Part shown: one piece after another, positions 1-6,678 of the stretch
How positions within the stretch are numbered: position 1 is the first letter of the stretch
Layout of the letters: each line of letters opens with the position of its first letter
The notes under the pieces: model-generated
Told to the model about the DNA's origin: nothing
What the model saw: the letters and a program-made list of their open reading frames with translations, nothing else
The model's database searches: none
Source: Thermoanaerobaculia bacterium
Lineage (GTDB): Bacteria > Acidobacteriota > Thermoanaerobaculia > Gp7-AA8
Assembly (NCBI GenBank): GCA_017883215.1
Contig: JADGOA010000076.1
Span: forward strand, 1-11,807
Length of the DNA: 11,807 nt
Direction: 5' to 3'
Made by a program: the position numbers and the translations under genes

Positions 1-53
1 AGAAACGTGAGGATGAACAGCCACTCGGAGATTTGGCGATCGGCAACGCTCAC
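1..53 (-). CDS. 5' end of an unidentified, probably membrane, protein (cut by window edge)
   Basis: Only the first 17 codons are inside the window. From a GTG at 51-53 the minus strand reads V-S-V-A-D-R-Q-I-S-E-W-L-F-I-L-T-F, a short polar start running into a hydrophobic stretch, as at the start of a multi-pass membrane protein. It lies downstream of the GT39-like gene on the same strand, 34 bp after its stop. A TACAAT hexamer at 64-69 ends 10 bp before the GTG, the same geometry as other starts in the window, and this is the main support for the call. No Shine-Dalgarno sequence is visible. The family cannot be told from so little sequence, and the GTG start is an inference. Confidence 0.4.
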   Translation of the reverse strand, partial: MSVADRQISEWLFILTF

Positions 54-63
54 TTGCTGCGGG

Positions 64-69
64 ATTGTA
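64..69 (-). promoter_or_regulatory. -10-like hexamer TACAAT upstream of the window-edge gene
   Basis: TACAAT on the minus strand, 10 bp before the GTG at 51-53. The same hexamer precedes the GT39-like and LOG genes. No -35 is recognised. It fits a transcript beginning at or a few bases before the start codon. Confidence 0.35.
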
Positions 70-87
70 GCCGGGACCGCGGCAGCA

Positions 88-1446
88 TCACGTTGCCGGC
101 GTGTTCTGCGCCCTGCGGGCGATGCTGACGGCAATGCGACCGGCGATCGCTGCCAGCCCGACTCCCGCCGCGGCTGCGTAGAGTGGAAGGAACGTCACCA
201 CGAATCGCGTCCCGACTCCCGGCCCTGCCGAGGCGACGGTGAAGTAGCCGAGCAGCGCCAGGAGGGTCCAGGCGAGATCACGGTCGGTGCGGAACAGGCG
301 CGCCAGGCCGGCCACGGCGCTCACGACCAGGAGCAGCGAGATGGGCATCCAGAAAAGCCGCGCCGTGTCGATGTGCGCACCCTTTGCGGCGGCGATGCTG
401 GAGAGATCATCGACGAACAAGGCGATGAGCGCACTGACCACCACTTCCCCATACGCCACGGGATGCGCAGCGACGATTGCCAGGCCTCGTCGTGTGTAGA
501 AACGGGCGCGCTGTGCATGGTTCATCCGATCGACGTTCCATCCCGCCGCGCGGGCATCGTCGAGCGCCTGATTGATCAGCGGAACGCGCCGATGCAGCGC
601 CTCGCCGTAGTAGCCGAAATTCTTCTGCAGCGCGAACACAGCGGAGGAAACGTCTTTGGTCGAAACCGTCAGCGCGCCGCCCGCCCGATACAGCAGGATG
701 TCTTCGCCTTCGATCGAGCTCACCGTCGCCACACCGGCAGCGCGGTAGTTGCGCCATGCCCAAGCCCCCGGCAGCAGCGCTGCGGCCACGACGAACGCCA
801 GGGCGATGCGCGGGCGTCGGCGAGCGAACAGCAACACGGCGAGGACGATCGGCCCGTACAGCACGATGGGCCGTGTCAGCGTGGCCACGCCGAAAAGAAG
901 TCCGGACGCAACCGCCCAGTCAGCCGCCGATCGCCGCTGCGAGAGATAGAAGCACGCCGCCGCCGCCGCGACCAGTGCGCTCGCCAGCGTCTCCGTGAGC
1001 ACGAGATTCGCTGTATCGACGACGGCCGGGTGCACGACGAACATCACCGCGGCGGCGAAGGCGGCGACATTCGGAATGACGCGCCCGAGGAGCCGGTGCA
1101 TCGCCACCGCCACGCCGATGGCCAGCAGATGCTGCAGAGCGACCAGCAGGCGCAGCGATCCCCCGGCGCCGAGGATTCCGGCGATGACCAGCGGATACAC
1201 CGGGGTGCGGATGGTGTCGGCCATCACCGGCCCGTCCGGAAACGAGTTCGGCGGAACCGAGAAGGCCACGCAGTCGCGCGCGACGAACGTGCCCTCCCGC
1301 AGAAGATGCCCGGCCGGCTCGACGTAGCTGGGCGAATCGGGAGATAGCAGATTCCGCTCGCTCAGGAACGTTCGCCCGTGCAGCAGAAGACCGATGGCGA
1401 CGATGAGGGCTGTCTGCCACCAGGCCCTGGCAACGAAGCGATGCAT
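88..1446 (-). CDS. GT39/ArnT-like multi-pass membrane glycosyltransferase
   Basis: A protein of about 452 residues with many hydrophobic helices, charged Arg-rich cytoplasmic loops and the general layout of GT-C fold (PMT/ArnT, family 39) enzymes, which move a sugar from a polyprenyl-phosphate donor to lipid or protein on the outer face of the inner membrane. The first helix is followed by an extracytoplasmic loop with an acidic D-S-P-S-Y motif, the place where GT-C enzymes keep their catalytic Asp. Later come L-T-E-T-L, a G-x-A-T-L-T-R-P-I segment and P-G-A-W-A-W-R-N-Y, all common in bacterial GT39-like proteins. Substrate is unknown. Two starts are possible, at 1455 and 1446. I chose 1446 (M-H-R-F-V-A-R) because TACAAT at 1454-1459 overlaps the upstream ATG and sits 7 bp before the second one. 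The gene lies directly behind rph (stop 1466). A structural, non-catalytic membrane protein of the same fold is possible. Confidence 0.72.
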   Translation of the reverse strand: MHRFVARAWWQTALIVAIGLLLHGRTFLSERNLLSPDSPSYVEPAGHLLREGTFVARDCVAFSVPPNSFPDGPVMADTIRTPVYPLVIAGILGAGGSLRLLVALQHLLAIGVAVAMHRLLGRVIPNVAAFAAAVMFVVHPAVVDTANLVLTETLASALVAAAAACFYLSQRRSAADWAVASGLLFGVATLTRPIVLYGPIVLAVLLFARRRPRIALAFVVAAALLPGAWAWRNYRAAGVATVSSIEGEDILLYRAGGALTVSTKDVSSAVFALQKNFGYYGEALHRRVPLINQALDDARAAGWNVDRMNHAQRARFYTRRGLAIVAAHPVAYGEVVVSALIALFVDDLSSIAAAKGAHIDTARLFWMPISLLLVVSAVAGLARLFRTDRDLAWTLLALLGYFTVASAGPGVGTRFVVTFLPLYAAAAGVGLAAIAGRIAVSIARRAQNTPAT

Positions 1447-1453
1447 CGCCGCC

Positions 1454-1459
1454 ATTGTA
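1454..1459 (-). promoter_or_regulatory. -10-like hexamer TACAAT for the GT39-like gene
   Basis: TACAAT on the minus strand, squeezed into the short rph/GT39-like junction and ending 7 bp before the ATG at 1444-1446. If it is a real -10 element, transcription would start at about that ATG, giving a leaderless message and ruling out the ATG at 1453-1455. No clear -35. Confidence 0.4.
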
Positions 1460-1465
1460 GGGAAC

Positions 1466-2263
1466 CTAGCGGAATTTCCGATTGAGCCGCTCGCGGGCGA
1501 CGCCGTCGACGCGGGTCAGCAGCGGCGCCAGCACCTCGCGCTGTTTCGCGATCAGCTGGGCGATACCGCTCTTTGCCAGCGACAGCATGGCCTGCATCTC
1601 TTCGTCGCTGAACGTCGCCCCTTCGGCCGTCCCCTGGATCTCGATGAACCGCCCCTTCTCGGTGGCGACGATGTTCATGTCGACGCCGGCCTTCGAGTCT
1701 TCGGCGTAGTTGAGATCGAGCACAGGTACGCCGGCCATCATCCCGACCGACACGGCGGCGATCCAGTCCACCACCGGCCAGCTCGGCAGATTGCCGTCGA
1801 CATAGAGCCGCCCCAGCGCCAGCACCAGCGCGACATACGCACCGGTGATCGAGGCCGTCCTCGTTCCGCCGTCCGCTTGAATGACGTCGCAGTCGATCCA
1901 GAAGGTGCGCTCGCCAAGGAGCTCGGGGTTGACGGAAGCCCGAAGGGATCGGCCGATGAGGCGCTGGATCTCCATCGTGCGGCCGCCCTGCTTTCCTTTG
2001 GCGGCCTCGCGCTCGGTGCGCTCGGTCGTGGCGCGCGGCAGCATTCCGTACTCCGCCGTCACCCATCCCCGGCCGCTGCGGTAGAGAAAGGGAGGCACCT
2101 TCTCCTGAACCGAGGCGGTGCAGATCACACGGGTGTCACCGACTTCGATGAGAGCGGAGCCCTCGGCGTGCTTCACGAAATGCGGGGTGATGACGACGCG
2201 GCGCAGCTCGTCTGCTACGCGGCCGTCGGGACGTACTTTTGATGTGGGGGTCGTGCTACTCAT
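1466..2263 (-). CDS. rph: Ribonuclease PH
   Basis: Phosphorolytic 3'-to-5' exoribonuclease that trims the 3' ends of tRNA precursors, using phosphate and releasing nucleoside diphosphates; cytoplasmic and usually a ring hexamer. From the chosen start the protein has 265 residues, slightly longer than the E. coli enzyme (about 238). Nearly every family motif is readable: R-P-D-G-R near 11-15, K-H-A-E-G-S at 31-36, G-D-T-x-V-x-C-T-A-S at 42-51, W-V-T-A-E-Y-G-M-L-P-R at 67-77, K-G-K-Q-G-G-R-T at 89-96, D-C-D-V-I-Q-A-D-G-G-T-R-T at 124-136 (the T-R-T is the phosphate-binding part) and E-D-S-x-A-x-x-D-M-N-I-V further on. An in-frame ATG at 2284 would add M-R-Y-A-P-P-P. I prefer 2263 (M-S-S-T-T) because TATGCT ends 9 bp before it. 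About 20 C-terminal residues exceed the E. coli protein. Confidence 0.96.
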   Translation of the reverse strand: MSSTTPTSKVRPDGRVADELRRVVITPHFVKHAEGSALIEVGDTRVICTASVQEKVPPFLYRSGRGWVTAEYGMLPRATTERTEREAAKGKQGGRTMEIQRLIGRSLRASVNPELLGERTFWIDCDVIQADGGTRTASITGAYVALVLALGRLYVDGNLPSWPVVDWIAAVSVGMMAGVPVLDLNYAEDSKAGVDMNIVATEKGRFIEIQGTAEGATFSDEEMQAMLSLAKSGIAQLIAKQREVLAPLLTRVDGVARERLNRKFR

Positions 2264-2272
2264 GGGGGGCGG

Positions 2273-2278
2273 AGCATA
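2273..2278 (-). promoter_or_regulatory. -10-like hexamer TATGCT for rph
   Basis: TATGCT on the minus strand, 9 bp before the ATG at 2261-2263; the intervening bases are C-rich with no Shine-Dalgarno sequence. It would place the transcript start at or just before the ATG. The identical hexamer precedes the BadF-like gene at 10248. Confidence 0.4.
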
Positions 2279-2310
2279 ACGCACGCGGCATTGGAGCGGA
2301 TAGCGAAGTG

Positions 2311-2391
2311 GTCACGAGGTTGCGAGGTCACGAGGTTGCGAGGCGCAGCGGTTGGAAGCCCGGAAACCTCGTGACCTCGTGACCTCGCGAC
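2311..2391. repeat. Inverted pair of 8-bp tandem arrays between glgC and rph
   Basis: Left arm 2311-2342 holds four octamers in the order GTCACGAG, GTTGCGAG, GTCACGAG, GTTGCGAG. Right arm 2368-2391 holds three reverse-complement octamers, CTCGTGAC twice and CTCGCGAC. The 25-bp spacer is unique sequence. The arms can pair into a long imperfect stem with mismatches at the TCA/TTG variable positions. The element fills most of the 135-bp gap between the glgC stop and the rph start. No T-run follows on the minus strand, so it is not a classical intrinsic terminator. Confidence 0.85.
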
Positions 2392-2398
2392 CCCGTTC

Positions 2399-3661
2399 TC
2401 ATGCCAGCACCTTCTCCTCGATCAGAGCGCCTTTCGGCACGACGACGATACCGGTATCGGTGACCGTGAACCGCTGTCTGTCGAGCTCGAGGTCGTAGCC
2501 GATCGTCGTGCCGGCGGGGATCTTCACGCCCTTGTCGATGATGGTGCGGCGGATCTTCGAATGGCGGCCGATATCGACCCCGTCCATCAGAATCGATTCG
2601 TCGATGTCGGAGTAGGAGTGGATACGCACGCGTGGATGCAGCACGCAGCGGTTGATCGTTCCGCCGGAGATGATGGTCCCGTCGGAAACGAGCGAATCGG
2701 TAGCGATCCCGATGCGCTGCGACTTCGAATCAGCGAAGACGAACTTCGCCGGCGGAAGGTTCATCGGCGCCGAAACGATCGGCCACTGCGGGTTGTAGAG
2801 GTTGAACGCCGGCGTGACCGACACCAGGTCGAGGCAGGCCGCAAAATACGAGTCGATGGTCCCCACGTCGCGCCAGTAGCCGCGGTTGTTCTCCGCCTCT
2901 CCGGGGATGAAGTTCTTGGCGAAGTCGTAGGCGCGCACGTTCATCCGCGGGTACATGTCGGGGATGATCTCTTTGCCGAAGTCGTGCGCGGAGTCCCGCA
3001 GCGCGTTGCGCTGCAGGACGTCGATCATGACGCTGGCCTTGAAGATGTAGTTGCCCATAGAGGCCAGCACCATGTCGGGCCGTTCCGGAATCGTCTTGGC
3101 GCCGCTCTTCGGCTTCTCCACGAATCCGATCACACGCCAATCGGCGTCGACTTCGACGATCCCGAAGTGATGCGCTTCGCTCACCGGGACGGGGATCGTG
3201 GCGATGGTGAGGTCCGCGTCGTTCGCCAGATGCTCCTGCAGCATCTGCATCACGTCCATTTTGTAGATGTGGTCGCCGCCGAACACGCAAACGTACTCCG
3301 GCTCCTCGTCGAAGATGAGCTCGAGGTTCTGGAACACGGCGTCGGCGGTTCCGCGGAACCAGAAGGGCCCCTTGCGCATCTGCGCGGGCACGACGTCGAC
3401 GTACTGGCCGATCTCCGGAACGAGCCGCCACGTCCGCGTGATGTGCTCGATCAGCGAGTTCGACTTGAACTGCGTCAGGATCTTGATCTTCAGAAAACCC
3501 GAATTGACGAAGTTGTTGATGACGAAGTCGATGATCCGGTATCGGCCTCCGAATGGCACCGCCGGCTTGGCGCGGTCGCGGGTCAGCGGATAGAGCCGCT
3601 CGCCCATGCCGCCGGCGAGAATCATCGTCAGGACGTTGTGCCGGGCTAGTGTTCCGTACAT
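2399..3661 (-). CDS. glgC: Glucose-1-phosphate adenylyltransferase (ADP-glucose pyrophosphorylase)
   Basis: Makes ADP-glucose from ATP and glucose 1-phosphate, the committed step of bacterial glycogen synthesis; cytoplasmic homotetramer, normally under allosteric control. The protein has 420 residues, close to the usual 400-430. An N-terminal nucleotidyltransferase domain opens with L-A-G-G-M-G-E-R-L at 15-23, followed by R-A-K-P-A-V-P-F-G-G at 30-39 and R-I-I-D-F at 42-46. Then come G-T-A-D-A-V near 104, F-G-G-D-H-I-Y-K-M-D, F-V-E-K-P-K, S-H-D-F-G-K-E-I-I-P and W-R-D-V-G-T-I-D-S-Y. The C-terminal third is a left-handed beta-helix-like region with G-x-x-I-x-x-G-T-I repeats, as in the family. 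The start at 3661 keeps the short basic lead-in that GlgC proteins have before the nucleotide loop. No other glycogen gene is in the window. It is divergent from dnaJ across a repeat-rich 223-bp region. Confidence 0.96.
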   Translation of the reverse strand: MYGTLARHNVLTMILAGGMGERLYPLTRDRAKPAVPFGGRYRIIDFVINNFVNSGFLKIKILTQFKSNSLIEHITRTWRLVPEIGQYVDVVPAQMRKGPFWFRGTADAVFQNLELIFDEEPEYVCVFGGDHIYKMDVMQMLQEHLANDADLTIATIPVPVSEAHHFGIVEVDADWRVIGFVEKPKSGAKTIPERPDMVLASMGNYIFKASVMIDVLQRNALRDSAHDFGKEIIPDMYPRMNVRAYDFAKNFIPGEAENNRGYWRDVGTIDSYFAACLDLVSVTPAFNLYNPQWPIVSAPMNLPPAKFVFADSKSQRIGIATDSLVSDGTIISGGTINRCVLHPRVRIHSYSDIDESILMDGVDIGRHSKIRRTIIDKGVKIPAGTTIGYDLELDRQRFTVTDTGIVVVPKGALIEEKVLA

Positions 3662-3675
3662 GACCTTGCTTGATT

Positions 3676-3681
3676 CTTATA
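3676..3681 (-). promoter_or_regulatory. Possible -10 (TATAAG) for glgC
   Basis: TATAAG on the minus strand, 14 bp before the ATG at 3661. TTGCTT at 3697-3702 (minus) could be a -35, at 15 bp spacing, shorter than ideal. This would give a 5' leader of only a few bases. An AAGG lies 2 bp before the ATG, too close for a standard Shine-Dalgarno sequence. Confidence 0.35.
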
Positions 3682-3723
3682 CTTGGTCGACTCCCGAAGC
3701 AATTCAGCCGCCAGAGAGAACCA

Positions 3724-3841
3724 GTCCTGAGTCCTGAGTCCTGAGCCCTGAGTGGTCAGTTCTCGCCGAGGCGGCGCAACACCAAGTCTGAGCGTGAAGC
3801 GCGAGTTCGTTACTCAGGACTCAGGACTCAGGACTCAGGAC
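3724..3841. repeat. Inverted pair of four-copy 7-bp arrays between divergent glgC and dnaJ
   Basis: Left arm 3724-3751 is GTCCTGA three times and GCCCTGA once. Right arm 3814-3841 is TCAGGAC four times, the exact reverse complement. The arms are therefore 28 bp each and differ by one base, separated by 62 bp of non-repetitive sequence. This is the most regular of the six elements. The right arm ends 28 bp before the dnaJ -10 hexamer; the left arm starts about 43 bp from the putative glgC -10. Confidence 0.93.
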
Positions 3842-3869
3842 TTCAACGTGGAGCGGCACCCCGCGTGCG

Positions 3870-3875
3870 TATACT
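3870..3875 (+). promoter_or_regulatory. -10-like hexamer TATACT for dnaJ
   Basis: TATACT, 9 bp before the ATG at 3885 with no Shine-Dalgarno sequence in between. It predicts a transcript starting at or very near the ATG. The -35 position (about 3847-3852) shows nothing like TTGACA and lies just beyond the end of the right repeat arm. Confidence 0.45.
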
Positions 3876-3884
3876 TTGCGCTGA

Positions 3885-4829
3885 ATGGCCGGCAAGGACT
3901 ACTACGACCTCCTGGGCGTGAAAAAAAGCGCTACAGACGACGAGATCAAGAAGGCGTACCGCAATCTCGCCAAGAAGTACCACCCCGACCGGAACAAGGG
4001 GAACAAGGACGCGGAGAACAAGTTCAAGGAGTTCTCCGAGGCCTATGCGGTTCTCAGCGACGCCGAAAAGCGCGCGCAGTATGACCGGCTGGGGAGAGAG
4101 GCGTTCTCGTCCGGCGGAGCCGCCGGCGGGGCGAACCCGTTCGCCGGCTTCGACTTCTCGCAGTTCTCCGAGCAGTTCGGCGGCGCGCGCGGCGGCGCGC
4201 GGCGTGGAGGAGGCGCACGGCGCCAGAGCGGCGGATTCACGGACATCTTCTCGGATCTGTTCGGCGGCGGCGCAACCTATGAGCCCGGGCCCCAGAGAGG
4301 CAGCGATCTCGATGCCGAGCTGACCATCGACTTCCGGGACGCAGTGCTCGGCACGACCATGGATCTGTCGATGGGGGGACAGGCGATCAAGGTGAAGATC
4401 CCGGAGGGCGTCGCCGACGGCCAGCGCATCCGGCTGCGGGGAAAGGGCACTCCCGGCCCGATGGGCAGCCCGGCCGGCGACCTCAACGTCCTCATTCACG
4501 TCCGGCCCCATGCATTCTTCGAGCGGCGCGGCGACGACATCTACATCGAGCTGCCAATCACCATTCCGGAGGCGATCCGCGGGGCCGAAGTCGAGGTGCC
4601 GACGATCCACGGGCCCGTCCGCGCGCGCATTCCGTCGTCAACGCAGGGCGGGCAGACATTCCGCATCAAGGGAAAAGGGGTGAAGAAGAAGGGCAAAGAG
4701 AGCGGATACGGCGATCACTACTACAAAGTGCAGATCGCCGTTCCGAAACACGTCGCCCCGGAAGTGGTGGAGAAGATCGAGAACGCCTACGACGAGAATC
4801 CGCGCGCGAATCTGAAGGCGCAGTTGTGA
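3885..4829 (+). CDS. Class B DnaJ/CbpA-type co-chaperone
   Basis: Stimulates the ATPase of DnaK (Hsp70) and delivers unfolded clients to it; cytoplasmic. The 314-residue protein begins with a J domain (about 4-68) with H-P-D at 33-35 after the basic helix II (K-K-A-Y-R-N-L-A-K-K-Y). A Gly/Phe/Arg-rich linker follows (about 75-130, with G-A-R-G-G-A-R-R-G-G-G), then two C-terminal beta-sandwich client-binding domains: D-A-E-L-T-I-D-F-R-D-A-V-L-G, K-I-P-E-G-V-A-D-G-Q-R-I-R-L-R-G-K-G and later G-D-H-Y-Y-K-V. The four C-x-x-C-x-G-x-G zinc motifs of class A DnaJ are absent, so this is a CbpA-type (class B) protein. No dnaK or grpE is nearby, so it is probably an accessory rather than the main DnaJ. 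The next gene begins 21 bp downstream on the same strand. Confidence 0.94.
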   Translation: MAGKDYYDLLGVKKSATDDEIKKAYRNLAKKYHPDRNKGNKDAENKFKEFSEAYAVLSDAEKRAQYDRLGREAFSSGGAAGGANPFAGFDFSQFSEQFGGARGGARRGGGARRQSGGFTDIFSDLFGGGATYEPGPQRGSDLDAELTIDFRDAVLGTTMDLSMGGQAIKVKIPEGVADGQRIRLRGKGTPGPMGSPAGDLNVLIHVRPHAFFERRGDDIYIELPITIPEAIRGAEVEVPTIHGPVRARIPSSTQGGQTFRIKGKGVKKKGKESGYGDHYYKVQIAVPKHVAPEVVEKIENAYDENPRANLKAQL

Positions 4830-4850
4830 TCGGTCACCGGTCAAACACAC

Positions 4851-5630
4851 ATGTCCCACGACCACGCAAACACAGCAGGGCCAATCAACGCGCCCCCGAC
4901 GCCGCCGAATGTCCCGCCCGGACGCATCATCGTCATCGGGGACTCGCACATCGGCCTTTCGGACGGATGCGCGAAACCGGTCGTGGCCTGGATCGGCCGG
5001 CTGCAGGCGCTCGCACCTCGCGCGCTCTACCTCAACGGCGACCTCTTCCACTACCTCATCGCCCATCCCAAGTTCGTCACCTCGCCGGTCGACGAGGTGT
5101 TCGACCGCCTTCGTGCCCTGCGCGACAGCGGGATTTCAATTCATTACGTGGAGGGGAATCGCGATTTCTTTCTGAAGGGATCGTTCGCAGAGCGCTCCGT
5201 GACGGACGTCGCCATGGAGTACGAAGTGCATGCCGGGGACCGGAAGTACCTCATCGTGCACGGTGACATGATCAACGACCGCGACTGGCCCTATCGATTC
5301 TGGCGCCGGGCATCGAAAAATCCGGCGTCGAAGTTCGCGATCAACCTCATCCCGAAGAAAGCCGCGCGCAATTTCGTCGACTCGGTCGAGCAGCGGCTGT
5401 CGACATCGAACTTCAAGCACAAGTCGCAGCTGCCGGTCGAGCTGATGAAGCGCTATGCGAAGAGCCGCGCCGCCGACGGCTACACGAACATCGTCTTCGG
5501 GCACTTCCACGAGAAGCGCATCATTCCCGCCGATGCGGTGACCGTGACGATCCTTCCGCCGTGGTACGAGGCGGGGGAAGCGATGATCATCGATCCGACC
5601 TCGGGGGAATTCGATTTTGCGCGGATCTGA
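4851..5630 (+). CDS. LpxH-like metallophosphoesterase (UDP-2,3-diacylglucosamine hydrolase family)
   Basis: A 259-residue calcineurin-type phosphoesterase. Metal-ligand motifs in order are G-D-S-H (D31, H33), N-G-D-L-F (D64), E-G-N-R-D-F (N103), V-H-G-D (H137) and F-G-H-F-H (H218, H220), matching the seven ligands of E. coli LpxH (D8, H10, D41, N79, H114, H195, H197). G-N-R-D-F and G-D-L-F are characteristic of LpxH, which cleaves UDP-2,3-diacylglucosamine to lipid X in lipid A synthesis at the inner membrane. Differences are G-D-S-H instead of A-D-L-H, loss of the Glu after G-D-L-F, and a Pro-rich extension of about 23 residues. It may be an LpxH homologue with another pyrophosphate or phosphoester substrate; no other lpx gene is in the window. 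It follows dnaJ by 21 bp without its own promoter-like hexamer, so it is probably co-transcribed. Confidence 0.85.
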   Translation: MSHDHANTAGPINAPPTPPNVPPGRIIVIGDSHIGLSDGCAKPVVAWIGRLQALAPRALYLNGDLFHYLIAHPKFVTSPVDEVFDRLRALRDSGISIHYVEGNRDFFLKGSFAERSVTDVAMEYEVHAGDRKYLIVHGDMINDRDWPYRFWRRASKNPASKFAINLIPKKAARNFVDSVEQRLSTSNFKHKSQLPVELMKRYAKSRAADGYTNIVFGHFHEKRIIPADAVTVTILPPWYEAGEAMIIDPTSGEFDFARI

Positions 5631-5635
5631 GACGG

Positions 5636-5728
5636 GGGGTCGGGGCTCGGGGGTCGGGGGTCAGGAGAGCGGACGCTGCGGAAAAAGAGCGCCGATCTCC
5701 CGACCCCCGACCCCTGACCCCCGACCCC
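5636..5728. repeat. Inverted pair of four-copy 7-bp arrays between the LpxH-like and PhnP-like genes
   Basis: Left arm 5636-5663 reads GGGGTCG, GGGCTCG, GGGGTCG, GGGGTCA. Right arm 5701-5728 reads CGACCCC, CGACCCC, TGACCCC, CGACCCC. Each arm has four heptamers, reverse complements of each other apart from single-base variants, with a 37-bp spacer. The element begins 6 bp after the upstream stop and ends 10 bp before the next ATG, so it fills the gap almost completely. A stem of this strength next to the start codon could affect translation of the downstream gene. Confidence 0.92.
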
Positions 5729-5738
5729 TCCCACCGTC

Positions 5739-6503
5739 ATGATCGTCACCTTCCTCGGCACCGGCACTTCTACCGGCGTTCCCGTCATCGGATGCCACTG
5801 CCGCGTCTGCACATCCGACAATCCGAAGAACAAGCGGCTGCGGCAGTCGGTGAAGATCGAGGAGGGCGGCAGGACCTGTCTGATCGACACCACTCCGGAC
5901 CTTCGCCTCCAGCTCCTCCGCCACCCCATCGCGCACCTCGACTTCATCCTCTTCACGCATTCGCACGCCGATCACATGATGGGGCTCGACGACATCCGTC
6001 CGTTCAACTTCCACCAGCGCGAAACGATTCACGCCTATTCGAACGCCGGGACGGCCAGGGCGATCCGTCGCGCGTTCAGCTACATCTGGGACGATCGCTC
6101 GCAGGTCGGCGGCGGGAAGCCGCAGCTCGACCTGCATGAAGTCGACGCCCCGTTCTCCGCATCCGGCATCGACGTCGTCCCGATCCCAGTCATCCACGGC
6201 GATTGGACGATCCTCGGATTCCGCATCGGGAAATTCGCCTACATCACCGACACGAACGGCATCCCCCGCCAGTCGATGCGCCTCCTCGAGGGGGTGGAAG
6301 TCCTCGCCCTCGACGGCCTCCGCCCGGCCCCGCCGCACCCGACGCACTTCACCATCGGCGAAGCGGTCGAGGCGGCCGAGATCATCCGCCCCCGCGAGAC
6401 CTGGCTGATCCACCTGACCCACGACCTCGATCACGACTCCTTCGACGCCACCCTTCCGCCGGGCATACGACTGGCCTACGATGGGCTGCAGGTGGAGATT
6501 TGA
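5739..6503 (+). CDS. PhnP-like metallo-beta-lactamase-fold hydrolase
   Basis: A 254-residue metallo-hydrolase close in layout to PhnP (phosphoribosyl 1,2-cyclic phosphate phosphodiesterase of C-P lyase pathways). It opens with F-L-G-T-G-T-S-T-G-V-P, then C19-H-C21-R-V-C24, equivalent to the structural zinc cysteines of PhnP (C21, C23, C26). The metal-site signature H74-S-H-A-D-H79 follows with G-L-D-D-I-R-P-F-N. Downstream are an I-P-V-I-H-G-D His, I-T-D-T (Asp ligand), H-L-T-H-D and a C-terminal L-P-P-G-x-x-x-A-Y-D-G that parallels the PhnP end. No phosphonate genes are nearby, so the substrate here is probably some other cyclic phosphate or nucleotide ester. It begins directly after a repeat element and has neither Shine-Dalgarno nor -10 hexamer of its own, suggesting co-transcription from dnaJ. 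Confidence 0.88.
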   Translation: MIVTFLGTGTSTGVPVIGCHCRVCTSDNPKNKRLRQSVKIEEGGRTCLIDTTPDLRLQLLRHPIAHLDFILFTHSHADHMMGLDDIRPFNFHQRETIHAYSNAGTARAIRRAFSYIWDDRSQVGGGKPQLDLHEVDAPFSASGIDVVPIPVIHGDWTILGFRIGKFAYITDTNGIPRQSMRLLEGVEVLALDGLRPAPPHPTHFTIGEAVEAAEIIRPRETWLIHLTHDLDHDSFDATLPPGIRLAYDGLQVEI

Positions 6504-6504
6504 A

Positions 6505-6678
6505 GCAGACCGCAGACCGCAGACCGCAGACCGCAGACCGCAGACCGCAGACCGCAGACCGCAGAAAGAGCGAATCACGGATAGGTTCAAAGCGAGAAAA
6601 AAACACTGTAATTAATCCGCGGGTTTAGCATTCGTGGCTCCGCGGTCTGCCGTCCGCGGTCCGCGGTCCGCGGTCTGA
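6505..6678. repeat. Inverted 7-bp arrays (eight copies against about five) between the PhnP-like gene and aroA
   Basis: Left arm 6505-6560 is eight perfect tandem copies of GCAGACC plus a partial ninth (GCAGA). Right arm 6644-6678 holds about five degenerate reverse-complement units: GGTCTGC, CGTCCGC, GGTCCGC twice, GGTCTGA. The spacer is about 83 bp and is strikingly AT-rich for this window (an A-run near 6597-6603 and ATTAAT near 6611). It is the longest array here and the only one with clearly unequal arms: the left arm is perfect, as after recent expansion, and the right arm has drifted. The array starts 1 bp after the upstream stop codon. Confidence 0.94.
6586..6616 (+). promoter_or_regulatory. 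Weak candidate promoter in the AT-rich spacer upstream of aroA
   Basis: TTCAAA at 6586-6591 is followed by a 17-bp gap and TAATTAAT at 6609-6616. Spacing is right for a sigma-70-type promoter but the -10 match is poor. It is noted because this is the most AT-rich stretch in the window and lies between the two repeat arms, about 70 bp before aroA. Confidence 0.2.

Noticed and set aside
7..1347. A 446-codon plus-strand open frame over the GT39-like gene
   Set aside because: Its product is Arg/His/Gln-rich with no domain logic, and it is antisense to a clear membrane protein. Long antisense frames are common at this GC content.
2561..3649. A 362-codon plus-strand frame opposite glgC
   Set aside because: Composition (Val, Asp, His, Arg-rich) is that of an antisense shadow; glgC on the minus strand has complete family motifs.
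6505..6678. CRISPR array
   Set aside because: The 7-bp units are directly adjacent with no spacers, far shorter than CRISPR repeats, and no cas gene is present.
3724..6678. All-frame translation stop cassette
   Set aside because: A 7-bp unit with TGA would stop all frames, and GTCCTGA does, but GCAGACC and most GGGGTCG units contain no stop, so this is not the common function.
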